A stretch of DNA of 64,000 nucleotides from Isoptericola halotolerans (GTDB taxonomy: Bacteria; Actinomycetota; Actinomycetes; Actinomycetales; Cellulomonadaceae), in NCBI RefSeq assembly GCF_003003075.1, contig NZ_PVTX01000001.1:124001-188000 (forward strand). Direction: 5' to 3'. Shown piece by piece: positions 49,137 through 57,672 of this stretch. Position 1 is the stretch's first letter. The number at the start of each line of letters is the position of its first letter. The notes beneath the pieces were generated by a model that made no database searches, was not told the origin of the DNA, and was given only the letters and a program-made list of their open reading frames with translations. The position numbers and the translations under genes were made by a program.

Positions 49137-51020
49137 TCAGCCGCCGACGGCCGCGATCTCGCCGACCTCCGCGAGCAGCGTGTCCCGCGCCGCGCCGTCG
49201 GGCACGTGCTTCGTGATCGTGGCGGTGAGCCGCTCCCAGTCCTCGGCGTCGAGCGCGGACAGCAGCTGCCGGAGCTGCCCGGTGCTCACGTCGAGCCCGG
49301 CCAGCCGGGACCGGAGGCCCGCTGCCGTGACGACGACGGCGAAGGTGCTCGTCGCGGTCGCCTCGCCGCCCTCGCCGGCCACGGTCGCGACCACGGAGTG
49401 CTCGCCGAGCGCGAGGTCGGCGGCGGCGACCGAGGTGCCGTTGTCCACCGGGTCGCCGTCGAGGGTGAGGGACACCTCGTCGGCGTCGGTCGCGGTCGCC
49501 GCGACGACGACGGTGTCGCCGCGCTCGACGGCGGCACCGTCGGCGGGGGCGACGACCCGCACCGTCGGCGTGGCGGGCTCGGGCGCCACGACCTGGCCCT
49601 GCGCCGTCTTCCAGCCCGCGAGCTCGCCCGCACGGTCCGTGATGATGCCGTCCACGCCGACGTCCGTGAGCTCGCGCCACTGGCCGGCGCTGTTCGCGGT
49701 CCAGGCGAAGACGCCGACACCGGCGGCGTTGAGGTCGGCGACGGCGCTCGGCCGGGCCAGGGCGTCGGCCGCGGGCGGGTTGTAGTAGTCGAGGCCGAGC
49801 TCGGCCGCCGTGGCGACCGGGTCCGCCGACAGGTTGCCCAGCAGGCCGATCGGGATCTGCGGCGCACGCTCGCGGGCGTACCGGAGGGCGTTCGCGTCGA
49901 AGGACTGGACGACGACCCGGTCGTCGAGGCCCGCGTCCACGATCATGTCGACCACCCGGTGCACCTCCGCGCGCGTCTCCGGCCCCTTGATCTCCAGCAG
50001 CATCCCGGAGGGCCCGGTCTCCATGAGGTCGAGCATCTGGGCGAAGGTCGGTGCCGGCTGCCAGCGGTACGCCGGGCTGAACCACGAACCCGCCTCGAGG
50101 CTCGTGAAGTCGTCGGACGCCAGCGCCGCCACGTCGCCCGTGCCGTCCGTCGTGCGGTCGACCCGCTGGTCGTGCAGCACGATCGGCACGCCGTCGGCCG
50201 TGGTGTGGACGTCGATCTCGACCCACTCGGCACCGGTCCGCATCGCCGCGGCGTACGCCGCCAGGGTGTTCTCCGGCGTGACGGCGGAGTAGCCGCGGTG
50301 GGCGGCCACCTGGGGCAGCTCGCCGTCGTCGAGCACGGGGGAGCGCGGCTCGATCTCGGTCACGACGACGTCGTCGATGCTGATGCGGGCGCCGTCGTAC
50401 GAGAAGCCGAGCACGCCGTCGTCGGACCGTCCGATGCGGCCCTCGAGGACCTCGGTGCCGTCGAAGATCCACGTGGCGTGCGCGCCCTGCACCTCGATCG
50501 CGATGCGAACGTCGTCCCCGACCCCGGCGTCGGACGGGGCCGCGGCCGTGGAGGGCACGTTCCACGCGTTGCCCGCGGTGCGCTCGGCGATCTCGATGCC
50601 GTTGCTCGCCGTCGTGGTGCTGCGCATCGCGGCCTGCCACCAGGGCACACCGCCGGAGGGGTCGATGTCGAGGATCGGCGCGAGCCACCGGCTCGGGTTG
50701 TTGACCGCCTCGAACCGGACGGTGGCCTCGAGACGATAGTTGTCCAGGTGCGGGCCGAACGTGATCCGGCCGATGCTCGCGGGCTGGGCGACGAGCCGGC
50801 CGTCCTGCACGGCCCAGTCGCCGGCCACGGCGTTCCAGCCCTCGGGGAGCTCGCCGTCCGCGACGGCGTCGAAGTCCTGGGCGTAGGCGACGTCGCCGGG
50901 CTCGGCAGCCGCGGTGGTCGTCACGGTGGTGAGCGGTGCGGCGACGGCCAGTGCGAGGACGGTGGCCGCGCCCGTGAGGGCGGTCCGTCGGCGTCGGCGA
51001 ACGGTCGGGGTACGGGGCAC
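49137..51020 (-). CDS. Secreted glycerophosphodiester phosphodiesterase with accessory domains
   Basis: 627 residues, ATG 51020 with GGAGG. Signal peptide cleaved near TTAAAEP. Residues about 40-225 form a concanavalin-like (LamG/DUF1080-like) domain with WNAVAGDWAVQDGRL and LDNYRLEATVRFEAV. GDPD barrel from about residue 235: VAAHRGYSAVTPENT (catalytic His and Glu), EWVEIDVHTTADGVPIVLHD (metal Glu/Asp and second His), MLLEIKGP (third acidic ligand), ending WTANSAGQWRELTDVGVDGIITD. Then an Ig-like domain (VRVVAPADGAAVERGDTVVV) and a helical tail of about 60 residues. It releases glycerol phosphate from glycerophosphodiesters or teichoic acids outside the cell. Confidence 0.93.
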   Translation of the reverse strand: MPRTPTVRRRRRTALTGAATVLALAVAAPLTTVTTTAAAEPGDVAYAQDFDAVADGELPEGWNAVAGDWAVQDGRLVAQPASIGRITFGPHLDNYRLEATVRFEAVNNPSRWLAPILDIDPSGGVPWWQAAMRSTTTASNGIEIAERTAGNAWNVPSTAAAPSDAGVGDDVRIAIEVQGAHATWIFDGTEVLEGRIGRSDDGVLGFSYDGARISIDDVVVTEIEPRSPVLDDGELPQVAAHRGYSAVTPENTLAAYAAAMRTGAEWVEIDVHTTADGVPIVLHDQRVDRTTDGTGDVAALASDDFTSLEAGSWFSPAYRWQPAPTFAQMLDLMETGPSGMLLEIKGPETRAEVHRVVDMIVDAGLDDRVVVQSFDANALRYARERAPQIPIGLLGNLSADPVATAAELGLDYYNPPAADALARPSAVADLNAAGVGVFAWTANSAGQWRELTDVGVDGIITDRAGELAGWKTAQGQVVAPEPATPTVRVVAPADGAAVERGDTVVVAATATDADEVSLTLDGDPVDNGTSVAAADLALGEHSVVATVAGEGGEATATSTFAVVVTAAGLRSRLAGLDVSTGQLRQLLSALDAEDWERLTATITKHVPDGAARDTLLAEVGEIAAVGG

Positions 51021-51141
51021 GATGGCACTCCTCCTGCGTCGGGGATGGCCCTTCGGACGCTATGGACGCCGGGTGAGCAGCGACCCGACCAGGGGGTGAA
51101 GCGCGGTCGACCGGCAGGGGAACACCTGGTTGGCTGGGTGC

Positions 51142-51525
51142 ATGGCCGCCGACAGCGACCCCGTGAGCGACACCGACGGCGGTATGCCCGACGACGTCGC
51201 GACCGCGCGCCTGCGCTCGCGGCTCGCAGAGGTCGAGGCGCGGATCACCGCGCAGCGCCGTCTCGTCGACGGGATCGTCGCCTCCGTGCGCGGCGAGAAC
51301 GTCGACGACGAGCACGACCCCGAGGGCGCCACCCTGGCGTGGGAGCGCCAGCAGGCCGTGGCGCTCGCCGCGGAGGCCGCCACCGAACGGGACGAGCTGC
51401 TCGCGGCGCTCGACCGCGTGGCCGCCGGGACCTACGGCGTCTGCGAGGTGTGCGGCCGCCCGATCCCGGCGGGGCGGCTGGAGGTCCGGCCGGCGGCGAC
51501 CCGCTGCGTGGAGCACGCCCGCTGA
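51142..51525 (+). CDS. DksA/TraR-type zinc finger protein with a C3H site
   Basis: 127 residues from ATG 51142. A helical hairpin (VATARLRSRLAEVEARITAQRRL; WERQQAVALAAEAATERDELLAALDRV) leads to the zinc finger GTYGVCEVCGRPIPAGRLEVRPAATRCVEHAR. DksA and TraR normally have CxxC-x17-CxxC; here the last ligand is His (CVEH). The tip acidic residues of DksA are not clearly matched. It may bind the RNA polymerase secondary channel, but in actinobacteria the role of these small proteins is not established. Confidence 0.88.
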   Translation: MAADSDPVSDTDGGMPDDVATARLRSRLAEVEARITAQRRLVDGIVASVRGENVDDEHDPEGATLAWERQQAVALAAEAATERDELLAALDRVAAGTYGVCEVCGRPIPAGRLEVRPAATRCVEHAR

Positions 51526-51595
51526 CCCCGGCGCGGAGGGCGACCGGCGGTGCAGCGAAGATCCGGGGCTGCGCGCGGCGTGGCAGCATGGCCGG

Positions 51596-52216
51596 GTGCA
51601 GGTCCAGCCGATGACGTCCGACGGCGTGGTGGGGCACGTCGTCGCCCTGGTCCTGGCGCGTCCCGCCGACCGGCCGGTGCGTCTCCTGGTCGACGGCCAC
51701 CCGTCGACCCAGCCTGCGGTCCTCGCTGACGCCCTGGTCGATCCGCTCCAGACGGCCGGGCGGCCCGTCGCGCGCGTGCGGACCCGGGACTTCTGGCGGC
51801 CCGCGTCGCTGCGGCTCGAGCAGGGCCGCCGCGACCCCGACGCGCTGCTGGACGAGTGGATCGACGTCGACGGCCTCAACCGGGAGGTCCTCACCTCCGT
51901 GGCCCGGCGGGGCCGGTGGCTGCCCACGCTGCGCGACCCGGAGACCGACCGGTCCACACGCGCGGCGCCCGTCGACGCCCTGCCCGGCACCGTCGTCGTG
52001 CTCGACGGATCCCTGTCCCTGGGCCGCGGGCTGGACGTCGATCTCACCGTCCACCTCGCGCTGCGGCCCGCGACCGAGACCCGCAACACCCCCCTCGAGG
52101 ACGCCTGGACCCTGGCCGCGTACGGGCGCTACCGGCGGGAGACCGGCCCCGAGCGGATCGCCGACGTCGTCGTCCGCTCCGACCACCCGGACCGGCCCGC
52201 AGTGGTGGTGCACTGA
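51596..52216 (+). CDS. Uridine-kinase-like protein with degenerate P-loop
   Basis: 206 residues from GTG 51596 (in-frame ATG at 51611 is an alternative). The sequence pattern follows actinobacterial uridine-kinase-like P-loop proteins: VRLLVDGHPSTQPAVLADALVDPL, then ARVRTRDFWRPASLRLEQGRRDPDALLDEWIDVDGLNREVL and a strand VVVLDGSLSLG. But where Walker A (GxxxxGK-S/T) should be it reads VDGHPSTQPAV, with neither the Gly-Lys nor the following Ser/Thr. It is thus probably unable to bind ATP in the usual way and may be a regulatory or structural relative. Confidence 0.72.
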   Translation: MQVQPMTSDGVVGHVVALVLARPADRPVRLLVDGHPSTQPAVLADALVDPLQTAGRPVARVRTRDFWRPASLRLEQGRRDPDALLDEWIDVDGLNREVLTSVARRGRWLPTLRDPETDRSTRAAPVDALPGTVVVLDGSLSLGRGLDVDLTVHLALRPATETRNTPLEDAWTLAAYGRYRRETGPERIADVVVRSDHPDRPAVVVH

Positions 52217-52314
52217 CCCGCCGCGGTCCCAGATGTGAGCATCGGCGACCTGCGTGATGGTCGAGTCAGGTCAGGAAGCGGCCACGGGAGATCGGCACGG
52301 ACCGGCGGACGTCG

Positions 52315-52329
52315 GTACCGGACCGGTAC
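52315..52329. promoter_or_regulatory. Palindrome upstream of the envelope operon
   Basis: GTACCGG-A-CCGGTAC, a perfect 15-bp palindrome 52 bases before the first gene of the 52.4-54.2 kb operon. It is the only clear dyad in the 164-base intergenic region and a candidate operator. Confidence 0.4.
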
Positions 52330-52380
52330 GTGTCGGCTCCCTCCGTGCGAACGCCCCCAGCGGGCGGAGCGGAGGCAATC

Positions 52381-53124
52381 ATGAGTGACACGTCCTACCC
52401 GCCGAGGTCCGGCGCAGCCCCCACGACCGGCCCGGCGCCGGGATCGTCGAGCGGCAGCAGCCGGGGTGACGGCGCTCGCGAGCGCGCGTCGCAGACGGCG
52501 TCGCACGCGGCCGACGCCGGCCGTGACGTCGCCCACGAGGCCCAGGAACGTGCGGGGGAGGTCGCGCACGAGGCGGCCGACCGCGCCAAGGACCTGTTCG
52601 GCGAGGCGCAGAAGCAGGCCTCGTCGCAGGTGTCCGAGCAGCAGGGCCGGTTGGCGGAGGGCCTGCGTCATCTCGGCTCCGAGCTGGACCAGATGAGCCG
52701 GAGCAGCGACGACCCCGGGTACGCGAGCCAGGCGGCCGATCGCGGCTCGCAGGCCGCGAACCAGCTCGCCGACTGGTTCGAGCAGCGCGAGCCGGGCGAC
52801 GTCCTGCACGAGGTCGAGGACTTCGCGCGACGGCGTCCGGGAGCGTTCATCGCGATCGCCGCCGGAGCCGGCCTCGTCGTCGGGCGCCTGCTGCGCGGCG
52901 CCAAAGACGGCGGCACGTCGGGCTCGTCGGGCTCGTCGAGCAGGTCCGGGTCCTCCCCGGCGCACCTGTCCACGGGCGTCGGCCCCGACGCCAGCGCTGC
53001 CACCGGGCCCGTCACCGGTGTCCCGACCGGCAGCCCGACCGGCACGTCGACCGGTGGCTACGGAACCACCCCGGGCGCCGTGCCCGCGACGACGGGAGGT
53101 ATCTCCGATGTCGACCGACCCTGA
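52381..53124 (+). CDS. Apolipoprotein-like helical protein with membrane segment
   Basis: 247 residues, ATG 52381 with GGAGG. Disordered Ser/Gly N-terminus, then amphipathic helices with an 11-residue-like repeat (ADAGRDVAHEAQERAGEVAHEAADRAKDLFGEAQ), a single hydrophobic segment (GAFIAIAAGAGLVVGRLL) and a Ser/Gly/Thr-rich tail. This is the common first member of a three-gene set with holin-like and DUF3618 proteins in actinobacteria, thought to act at the membrane under stress. The 3' end overlaps the next gene by 17 bases. Confidence 0.8.
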   Translation: MSDTSYPPRSGAAPTTGPAPGSSSGSSRGDGARERASQTASHAADAGRDVAHEAQERAGEVAHEAADRAKDLFGEAQKQASSQVSEQQGRLAEGLRHLGSELDQMSRSSDDPGYASQAADRGSQAANQLADWFEQREPGDVLHEVEDFARRRPGAFIAIAAGAGLVVGRLLRGAKDGGTSGSSGSSSRSGSSPAHLSTGVGPDASAATGPVTGVPTGSPTGTSTGGYGTTPGAVPATTGGISDVDRP

Positions 53125-53596
53125 CGCGCACCGTTTCAGCGAGGCGGACCGGACCGTGCCGCGTCGCACGGGGACGTTCAGCGGCGCGTCCGGCACCGCG
53201 GGCACCGACCCCGGGCAGCGGAGCCTCGGCGAGCTCGTCTCGGAGGTGACGCAGGACCTCTCGACGCTGATGCGTCAGGAGATCGAGCTGGCCAAGGCCG
53301 AGGCCACCGAGTCCGCCAAGAACGCGGGCAAGGGCGCCGGGCTGCTCGGGGGCGCCGGCTACAGCGCCGGGATGACCGCCTTCTTCCTCTCGGTGGCGCT
53401 GTGGTGGGCGCTCGGCACCCTGATGGGTCTGGGCTGGTCCGCCCTGGTCGTGGCGGTGATCTGGGCCGTCGTCGCCGGCGTGCTCGCTGCCGTGGGCCGC
53501 AAGGAGGTCCAGCGCACGCAGGGCCTTCCCCGCACCACGGACTCCCTGAAGAAGATTCCCCACGCACTGCGAGGACAAGAGGAGAAGAACCCATGA
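53108..53596 (+). CDS. Phage-holin-family (superfamily III) membrane protein
   Basis: 162 residues, ATG 53108 within the end of the previous gene. The core SLGELVSEVTQDLSTLMRQEIELAKAEATESAKNAGKGAGLLGGAGYSAGMTAFFLSVALWWALG is the typical Actino-holin (PF07332) pattern: an amphipathic helix, then two membrane helices. Despite the name these are chromosomal envelope proteins, not lysis holins; no phage genes are near. Stop overlaps the next start (ATGA). Confidence 0.88.
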   Translation: MSTDPDAHRFSEADRTVPRRTGTFSGASGTAGTDPGQRSLGELVSEVTQDLSTLMRQEIELAKAEATESAKNAGKGAGLLGGAGYSAGMTAFFLSVALWWALGTLMGLGWSALVVAVIWAVVAGVLAAVGRKEVQRTQGLPRTTDSLKKIPHALRGQEEKNP

Positions 53597-54174
53597 GCAC
53601 CACCGACCCGGACCAGGTCCGCGCTGACATCGAACGCACCCGCCGCGAGCTGAGCGAGGACGTCGACACGCTGGGTGAGCACGTCCGGCCCAGCTCGGTC
53701 GCGCACCGCCAGACCGATCGCGCCAAGGCGGGCATGCACCGCCTGCGCGACCGCGTGATGGGCTCCGCGAAGTCCTCGAGCCACCAGGCGGGCGACTCCG
53801 TGAAGAACGCGGCGAGCAACGTCGGTGACAAGGTCAGCGGCGCACCGCAGGCCGTCAAGGAGCAGACCCGGGGCAACCCGGTGGCCGTGGGCGTCGTGGC
53901 GTTCGGCCTCGGCCTCCTGGCGGCCTCGGTGCTCCCGGCCACGCGCCAGGAGGCGGAGGCGGCGACCAGGGTCAAGGAGGCCGCCGAGCCGCTCGTCGAG
54001 GACGTCAAGGAGGCAGGCAGCAGCATGGCCGAGGGCCTGCGCGGCACGGCCCAGGAGCACGCCCAGGGCCTCAAGGAGTCCGCCACGGAGGCCGGCCGTG
54101 ACGTCGCCGGGCACGGCAAGGAGTCCGCGCAGGACGTGGCCGGCGAGGCGCGGGGCGGGTCCTCCGGGACCTGA
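53593..54174 (+). CDS. DUF3618-domain membrane protein
   Basis: 193 residues, ATG 53593 in a four-base overlap with the previous stop. N-terminal DUF3618 motif DQVRADIERTRRELSEDVDTLGEHV, then a charged linker, one membrane helix (PVAVGVVAFGLGLLAASVLP) and an amphipathic C-terminal half (TRVKEAAEPLVEDVKEAGSSMAEGLRGTAQEHAQGL). The operon order helical protein, holin-like and DUF3618 is conserved in many actinobacteria. A 16-bp hairpin follows. Confidence 0.87.
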   Translation: MSTTDPDQVRADIERTRRELSEDVDTLGEHVRPSSVAHRQTDRAKAGMHRLRDRVMGSAKSSSHQAGDSVKNAASNVGDKVSGAPQAVKEQTRGNPVAVGVVAFGLGLLAASVLPATRQEAEAATRVKEAAEPLVEDVKEAGSSMAEGLRGTAQEHAQGLKESATEAGRDVAGHGKESAQDVAGEARGGSSGT

Positions 54175-54207
54175 CCCGGCGCCCGGCCGGTTCGAGGGGC
54201 CACGACG

Positions 54208-54244
54208 GCGGCAGCCCGTCCCCGCGGAGGGGGCGGGCTGCCGC
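54208..54244 (+). terminator. Terminator of the envelope operon
   Basis: 16-bp arms (54208-54223, 54229-54244) with one G-U pair and loop GCGGA, 33 bases after the DUF3618 stop. Confidence 0.78.
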
Positions 54245-54363
54245 TGTGCCGGGGCGAGCGGTCTCGCGGGCCGGTCGGGGCTCGCATTTGGCGGCGATGA
54301 GGACGATCATGCTGCCCACCGCCGTCGGCCCGCCGGCCGCGGGCGGCGGCCCGAGGAGGAACC

Positions 54364-55761
54364 ATGATCGTCGCACCGTTCGGCCGCTTCACCGAGGGCC
54401 GCGTGCCCGACCCGGGGATCGCGGCGCTGTTCACGCGCGAGAACCGGTGGCAGGCCCGGCTCGACGTCGAGGCCGCGTTGGCGCTCGCCGAGGCGGACGC
54501 CGGCGTCATCCCGAAGGAGTCCGCCCGCGCCATCGCGTTGACGGCCCGCATCGAGAAGCTCGACATCAAGCGGGTCCTCGCGGCGACGGCGGAGGCCAGC
54601 CACCCGCTGGTGCCGCTGATCGAGGAGTTCGCCCGCGCCGTCGGCTCCAAGCACGGCGGCTGGGTGCACTGGGGCGCGACGACGCAGAACATCACCCAGA
54701 CCGCCGACGTCCTGGTGCTGCGCGACGCCCACCGGGTGCTCCTGCACCAGCTCTCCCGGGTGCTGCGCTCGGCGGCGGGTCTGGCCGAGCGGTCGGCGGA
54801 GCTGCCGATGGCGGGCCGCACCCACTCGCAGCACGCCGTCCCGGTCACGTTCGGTTTCAAGGTCGCCGTGTGGATCGACCAGCTCGTGGCGCACACCGAG
54901 CGCCTCGAGCGCCTCGACGACCGGCTGTTCTGCGTCCTGATGGGTGGCGCGGCCGGGACGTTCGCCTCCTTCGGGGACGCCGGCCGGGTCATCGAGGCGG
55001 GAGTGGCGCACCGGCTGGGCCTGCACCCGATGCGCGTCCCGTCGCGGTCGATCAACGACGGGATCGTCGAGCTCGTGCTCGTCCTCGCGCAGCTCGCCGG
55101 CACCATCGGCAAGATCGCCAAGGACGTCTACGCGCTCATGCAGCCCGAGTTCGCCGAGGCCTTCGAGCCGGTGCCCGAGGGCACCGTCGGGTCGTCGACC
55201 ATGCCGCACAAGCGCAACCCGCAGCTCGCGCTCGACCTGCTGACGATGTCCGCGGAGCTGCGGGCGCTCGCCGCCCCGGCGCTGGAGTCGATGCTGCACG
55301 ACCAGGAGGCCAACGGCGCCATGACGGCGCTGCTGGAGGACGTGGCGGCGTCGGCGGCGGTCCTGGCGGGGGACATGCTCGCCCGGATGGAGGTCATCGT
55401 GGGCGGGCTGGTGCTCGACCCGGCGCGGATGCGGGACAACATCAGCCTCTCGGCCGGGATGATCGGCTCGGAGTCGCTGATGCTCGCCCTCGGGGAGAAG
55501 ATCGGGCGCCAGAAGGCGCACGACGTCGTGTTCGACGTCGCGCAGGCGGCCGCGCGGCGGGACCGCCCGTTCGTCGAGATGCTGCTGGACGAGCCGGTGG
55601 TCGCGGGGGCCTTCGACCGCGCCGAGCTCGGCGAGCTCATCGACCCCGCCGCCTACCTGGGGCTGAGCGCGGAGATCGCTGGCGAGCTCGCCGCCTGCGC
55701 GACGACGACGGCCGACCGGCTGGACGCTCTGCCGGCGCGCGCGCCGCTCATGACCCGCTGA
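54364..55761 (+). CDS. Fumarase/aspartase-superfamily lyase (PurB- or PcaB-like)
   Basis: 465 residues, ATG 54364 with GAGGAGGAACC. Superfamily signature GSSTMPHKRNPQ (flexible catalytic Ser loop) at about residue 280, and GRTHSQHAVPVTFG with the catalytic His. The C-terminal domain is of the adenylosuccinate-lyase type. The sequence lies between adenylosuccinate lyase and 3-carboxymuconate cycloisomerase in character: the GWVHWGATTQNITQTADVL segment is common to both. No purine or protocatechuate genes are adjacent, so the reaction is left open. Cytoplasmic tetramer expected. Confidence 0.88.
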   Translation: MIVAPFGRFTEGRVPDPGIAALFTRENRWQARLDVEAALALAEADAGVIPKESARAIALTARIEKLDIKRVLAATAEASHPLVPLIEEFARAVGSKHGGWVHWGATTQNITQTADVLVLRDAHRVLLHQLSRVLRSAAGLAERSAELPMAGRTHSQHAVPVTFGFKVAVWIDQLVAHTERLERLDDRLFCVLMGGAAGTFASFGDAGRVIEAGVAHRLGLHPMRVPSRSINDGIVELVLVLAQLAGTIGKIAKDVYALMQPEFAEAFEPVPEGTVGSSTMPHKRNPQLALDLLTMSAELRALAAPALESMLHDQEANGAMTALLEDVAASAAVLAGDMLARMEVIVGGLVLDPARMRDNISLSAGMIGSESLMLALGEKIGRQKAHDVVFDVAQAAARRDRPFVEMLLDEPVVAGAFDRAELGELIDPAAYLGLSAEIAGELAACATTTADRLDALPARAPLMTR

Positions 55762-55837
55762 CGGAGCTGCTGTTGCGCAATGTCGACCGAGGCGCCAAAG
55801 TGGTACGCGTCACGGTCTGACGAGCAGGGGGCTCTGC

Positions 55838-57589
55838 ATGGCACGCGCAGGCGGCAGCACGGGGGCGACCGGCCTCCGCCGCTGGACGCTGCGCGCCGCC
55901 GGGGTCGCGCTCGGGACCGCCGTGACCAGCCTCTGCCTCGCCACGGGTGCATCGGCCGACGACGGCGGGTCCGACGACCGCTCCGGCGGCGGCCTGCTCG
56001 CGGGGGTCGTGAAGGCGACGACCGACCACGTCACCGACCCGCTGCTGGACACGGTGGGCAAGACGGTCGAGCAGGTGACCGAACCCGTCACCAAGACGGT
56101 CGAGAAGGTGACCGAGAAGGCCACGCCGCCCGCTGAGAAGCCGGCCGCTGAGAAGCCGGCCGCTGAGAAGCCTGCCGCTGAGAAGCCTGCGGCGGAGAAG
56201 CCAGTGAAGCCCGCGGAGAAGCCGGCCGACAAGCCGGTCGAGAAGCCCGCGGAGAAGCCGGCCGACAAGCCGGCCGACAAGCCGGTCGACAAGCCCGCGC
56301 CGAAGCCGGCCGCCGAGCAGCCGGACAAGCAGCCGGCGACGACTGACGGATCGGCGGCCCAGCCGGACGAAGCGTCCGCAGAGCCCGCCGAGGCCGACGG
56401 CACCGAGCCTCCCGAGGATGCCACCACGGAGACCTCGGGGACGACGACGGAGCCGACCGAGGAGCCGACCGAGGCGCCGAGCGGCCCGGTCAGCGGACTC
56501 CTCGACACCGTCGCGGGCGGCGTGGTGGCGCCGGTCACCGAGACGGTCGGCGGGACGCTCGAGGCCGTCGTCGACCCCGCGACCGGTGGGCTCGCGCCGG
56601 TGACCGACGCGACCGGCGAGGTCGTGGCAGGTGTCACGGGCCCGGTGACCGAACCGCTCCAGCCGGTGACCGACGCCGTCGGCGAGGCGCTCCGCCCCGT
56701 CACGGAGGCGACGGCGCCCGTGCTCGAGCCGGTGGGCTCCCTGGTGGTATCGGTGACCGACGGGCTGGACCCGGTGGTCGCGCCCGTCGCGGCCGTCGTC
56801 GAGCCCGTGGTCGATCCCGTGCTGGATGCCGCTTTGCCGGCCGTGGGTGCCCTGGTCCCGGTCGTGGACGTCCTGGAACCGGTCCTCGAGCCGGTCGTGC
56901 GGCCCGTCGTCGACGTGGTGCGCCCCGTGGTGCGCCCTGTGGTCGATGCCGTCGAGCCGGTCCTGGACCCTGTGGTCGACCTCGTCGAGCCGGTGGTGCG
57001 GCCCGTGGTGCGCCCCGTCGGTCCCGTCATCGACGCGGTGGACCCGGTCCTCGATCCCGTGGTCGACGTGGTCGACCCGGTGCTGGACCCGGTGGTCGAC
57101 GTCGTCCAGCCCCCGGTGACCGCCGGCCCGGACGAGGGCCTCCCGGCCGTCACCGTTCCCTCCGCACCGGCCACCTCGCCGGCGCCCGCCGTCGAGGCGG
57201 CGAGCGGTGCCCCGGAGACGGTGGGCGCCCGGACCGCACCGGCCGCCACGCCGGTCGTGGTTCCCGACACCTCGGCCCTCCAGGGACCGGCCGCGCCGGT
57301 CCTCGCGGGGACCACCACCTTCACGGCCGACGAGGCCTCGTCCGCCCCGTCCGCCCCGCACGACGCAGGCACGTTCGGGCACGACGCGCCCGAGGCCCCG
57401 GCCGGCACCGCCGCCGTGGGCACCACCAGCTCCTCCACCTCTGCGCGCGGAGGTGCGGGCCACGGCGACCTGGTCGCGCAGCTCGCTCCCGCGTCGCACG
57501 CCGGCGCCGGCCACTGGCTGCTGCCGGCCGACGAGGCCTTCGCACCGCTGCCGGTGCGCGACTTCGAGATCCCTGTCTCTCCTGCCTGA
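55838..57589 (+). CDS. Secreted repeat protein with Lys/Pro and Val/Pro repeats
   Basis: 583 residues, ATG 55838. Basic start and hydrophobic segment with cleavage near ATGASADDG. Residues about 90-170 are PAEKPAAEK and PADKP repeats (basic, extended). Residues about 210-430 consist of repeats such as EPVVDPVLD, RPVVDVVRPVV and DPVLDPVVDVV, seven to eight residues long, with Val at regular spacing and Pro at each turn. The last 150 residues are Ala/Ser/Thr-rich with a final HWLLPADEAFAPLPVRDF. No LPXTG-type signal or membrane anchor at the C-terminus. Function unknown; likely a cell-wall-associated structural protein. The next gene is another repeat protein. Confidence 0.75.
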   Translation: MARAGGSTGATGLRRWTLRAAGVALGTAVTSLCLATGASADDGGSDDRSGGGLLAGVVKATTDHVTDPLLDTVGKTVEQVTEPVTKTVEKVTEKATPPAEKPAAEKPAAEKPAAEKPAAEKPVKPAEKPADKPVEKPAEKPADKPADKPVDKPAPKPAAEQPDKQPATTDGSAAQPDEASAEPAEADGTEPPEDATTETSGTTTEPTEEPTEAPSGPVSGLLDTVAGGVVAPVTETVGGTLEAVVDPATGGLAPVTDATGEVVAGVTGPVTEPLQPVTDAVGEALRPVTEATAPVLEPVGSLVVSVTDGLDPVVAPVAAVVEPVVDPVLDAALPAVGALVPVVDVLEPVLEPVVRPVVDVVRPVVRPVVDAVEPVLDPVVDLVEPVVRPVVRPVGPVIDAVDPVLDPVVDVVDPVLDPVVDVVQPPVTAGPDEGLPAVTVPSAPATSPAPAVEAASGAPETVGARTAPAATPVVVPDTSALQGPAAPVLAGTTTFTADEASSAPSAPHDAGTFGHDAPEAPAGTAAVGTTSSSTSARGGAGHGDLVAQLAPASHAGAGHWLLPADEAFAPLPVRDFEIPVSPA

Positions 57590-57672
57590 CGTGGCCACGT
57601 CGCGCCGCTGAGCGCGACCAGCCGCGGGTGGCGTCTGCTGCCCGTTCCTACGTCACACGGCAGGAGAGAACT

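Noticed and set aside
53108-53596. Holin-family gene considered as a sign of prophage
   Set aside because: No integrase, structural or lysis genes nearby; this family is chromosomal in actinobacteria.
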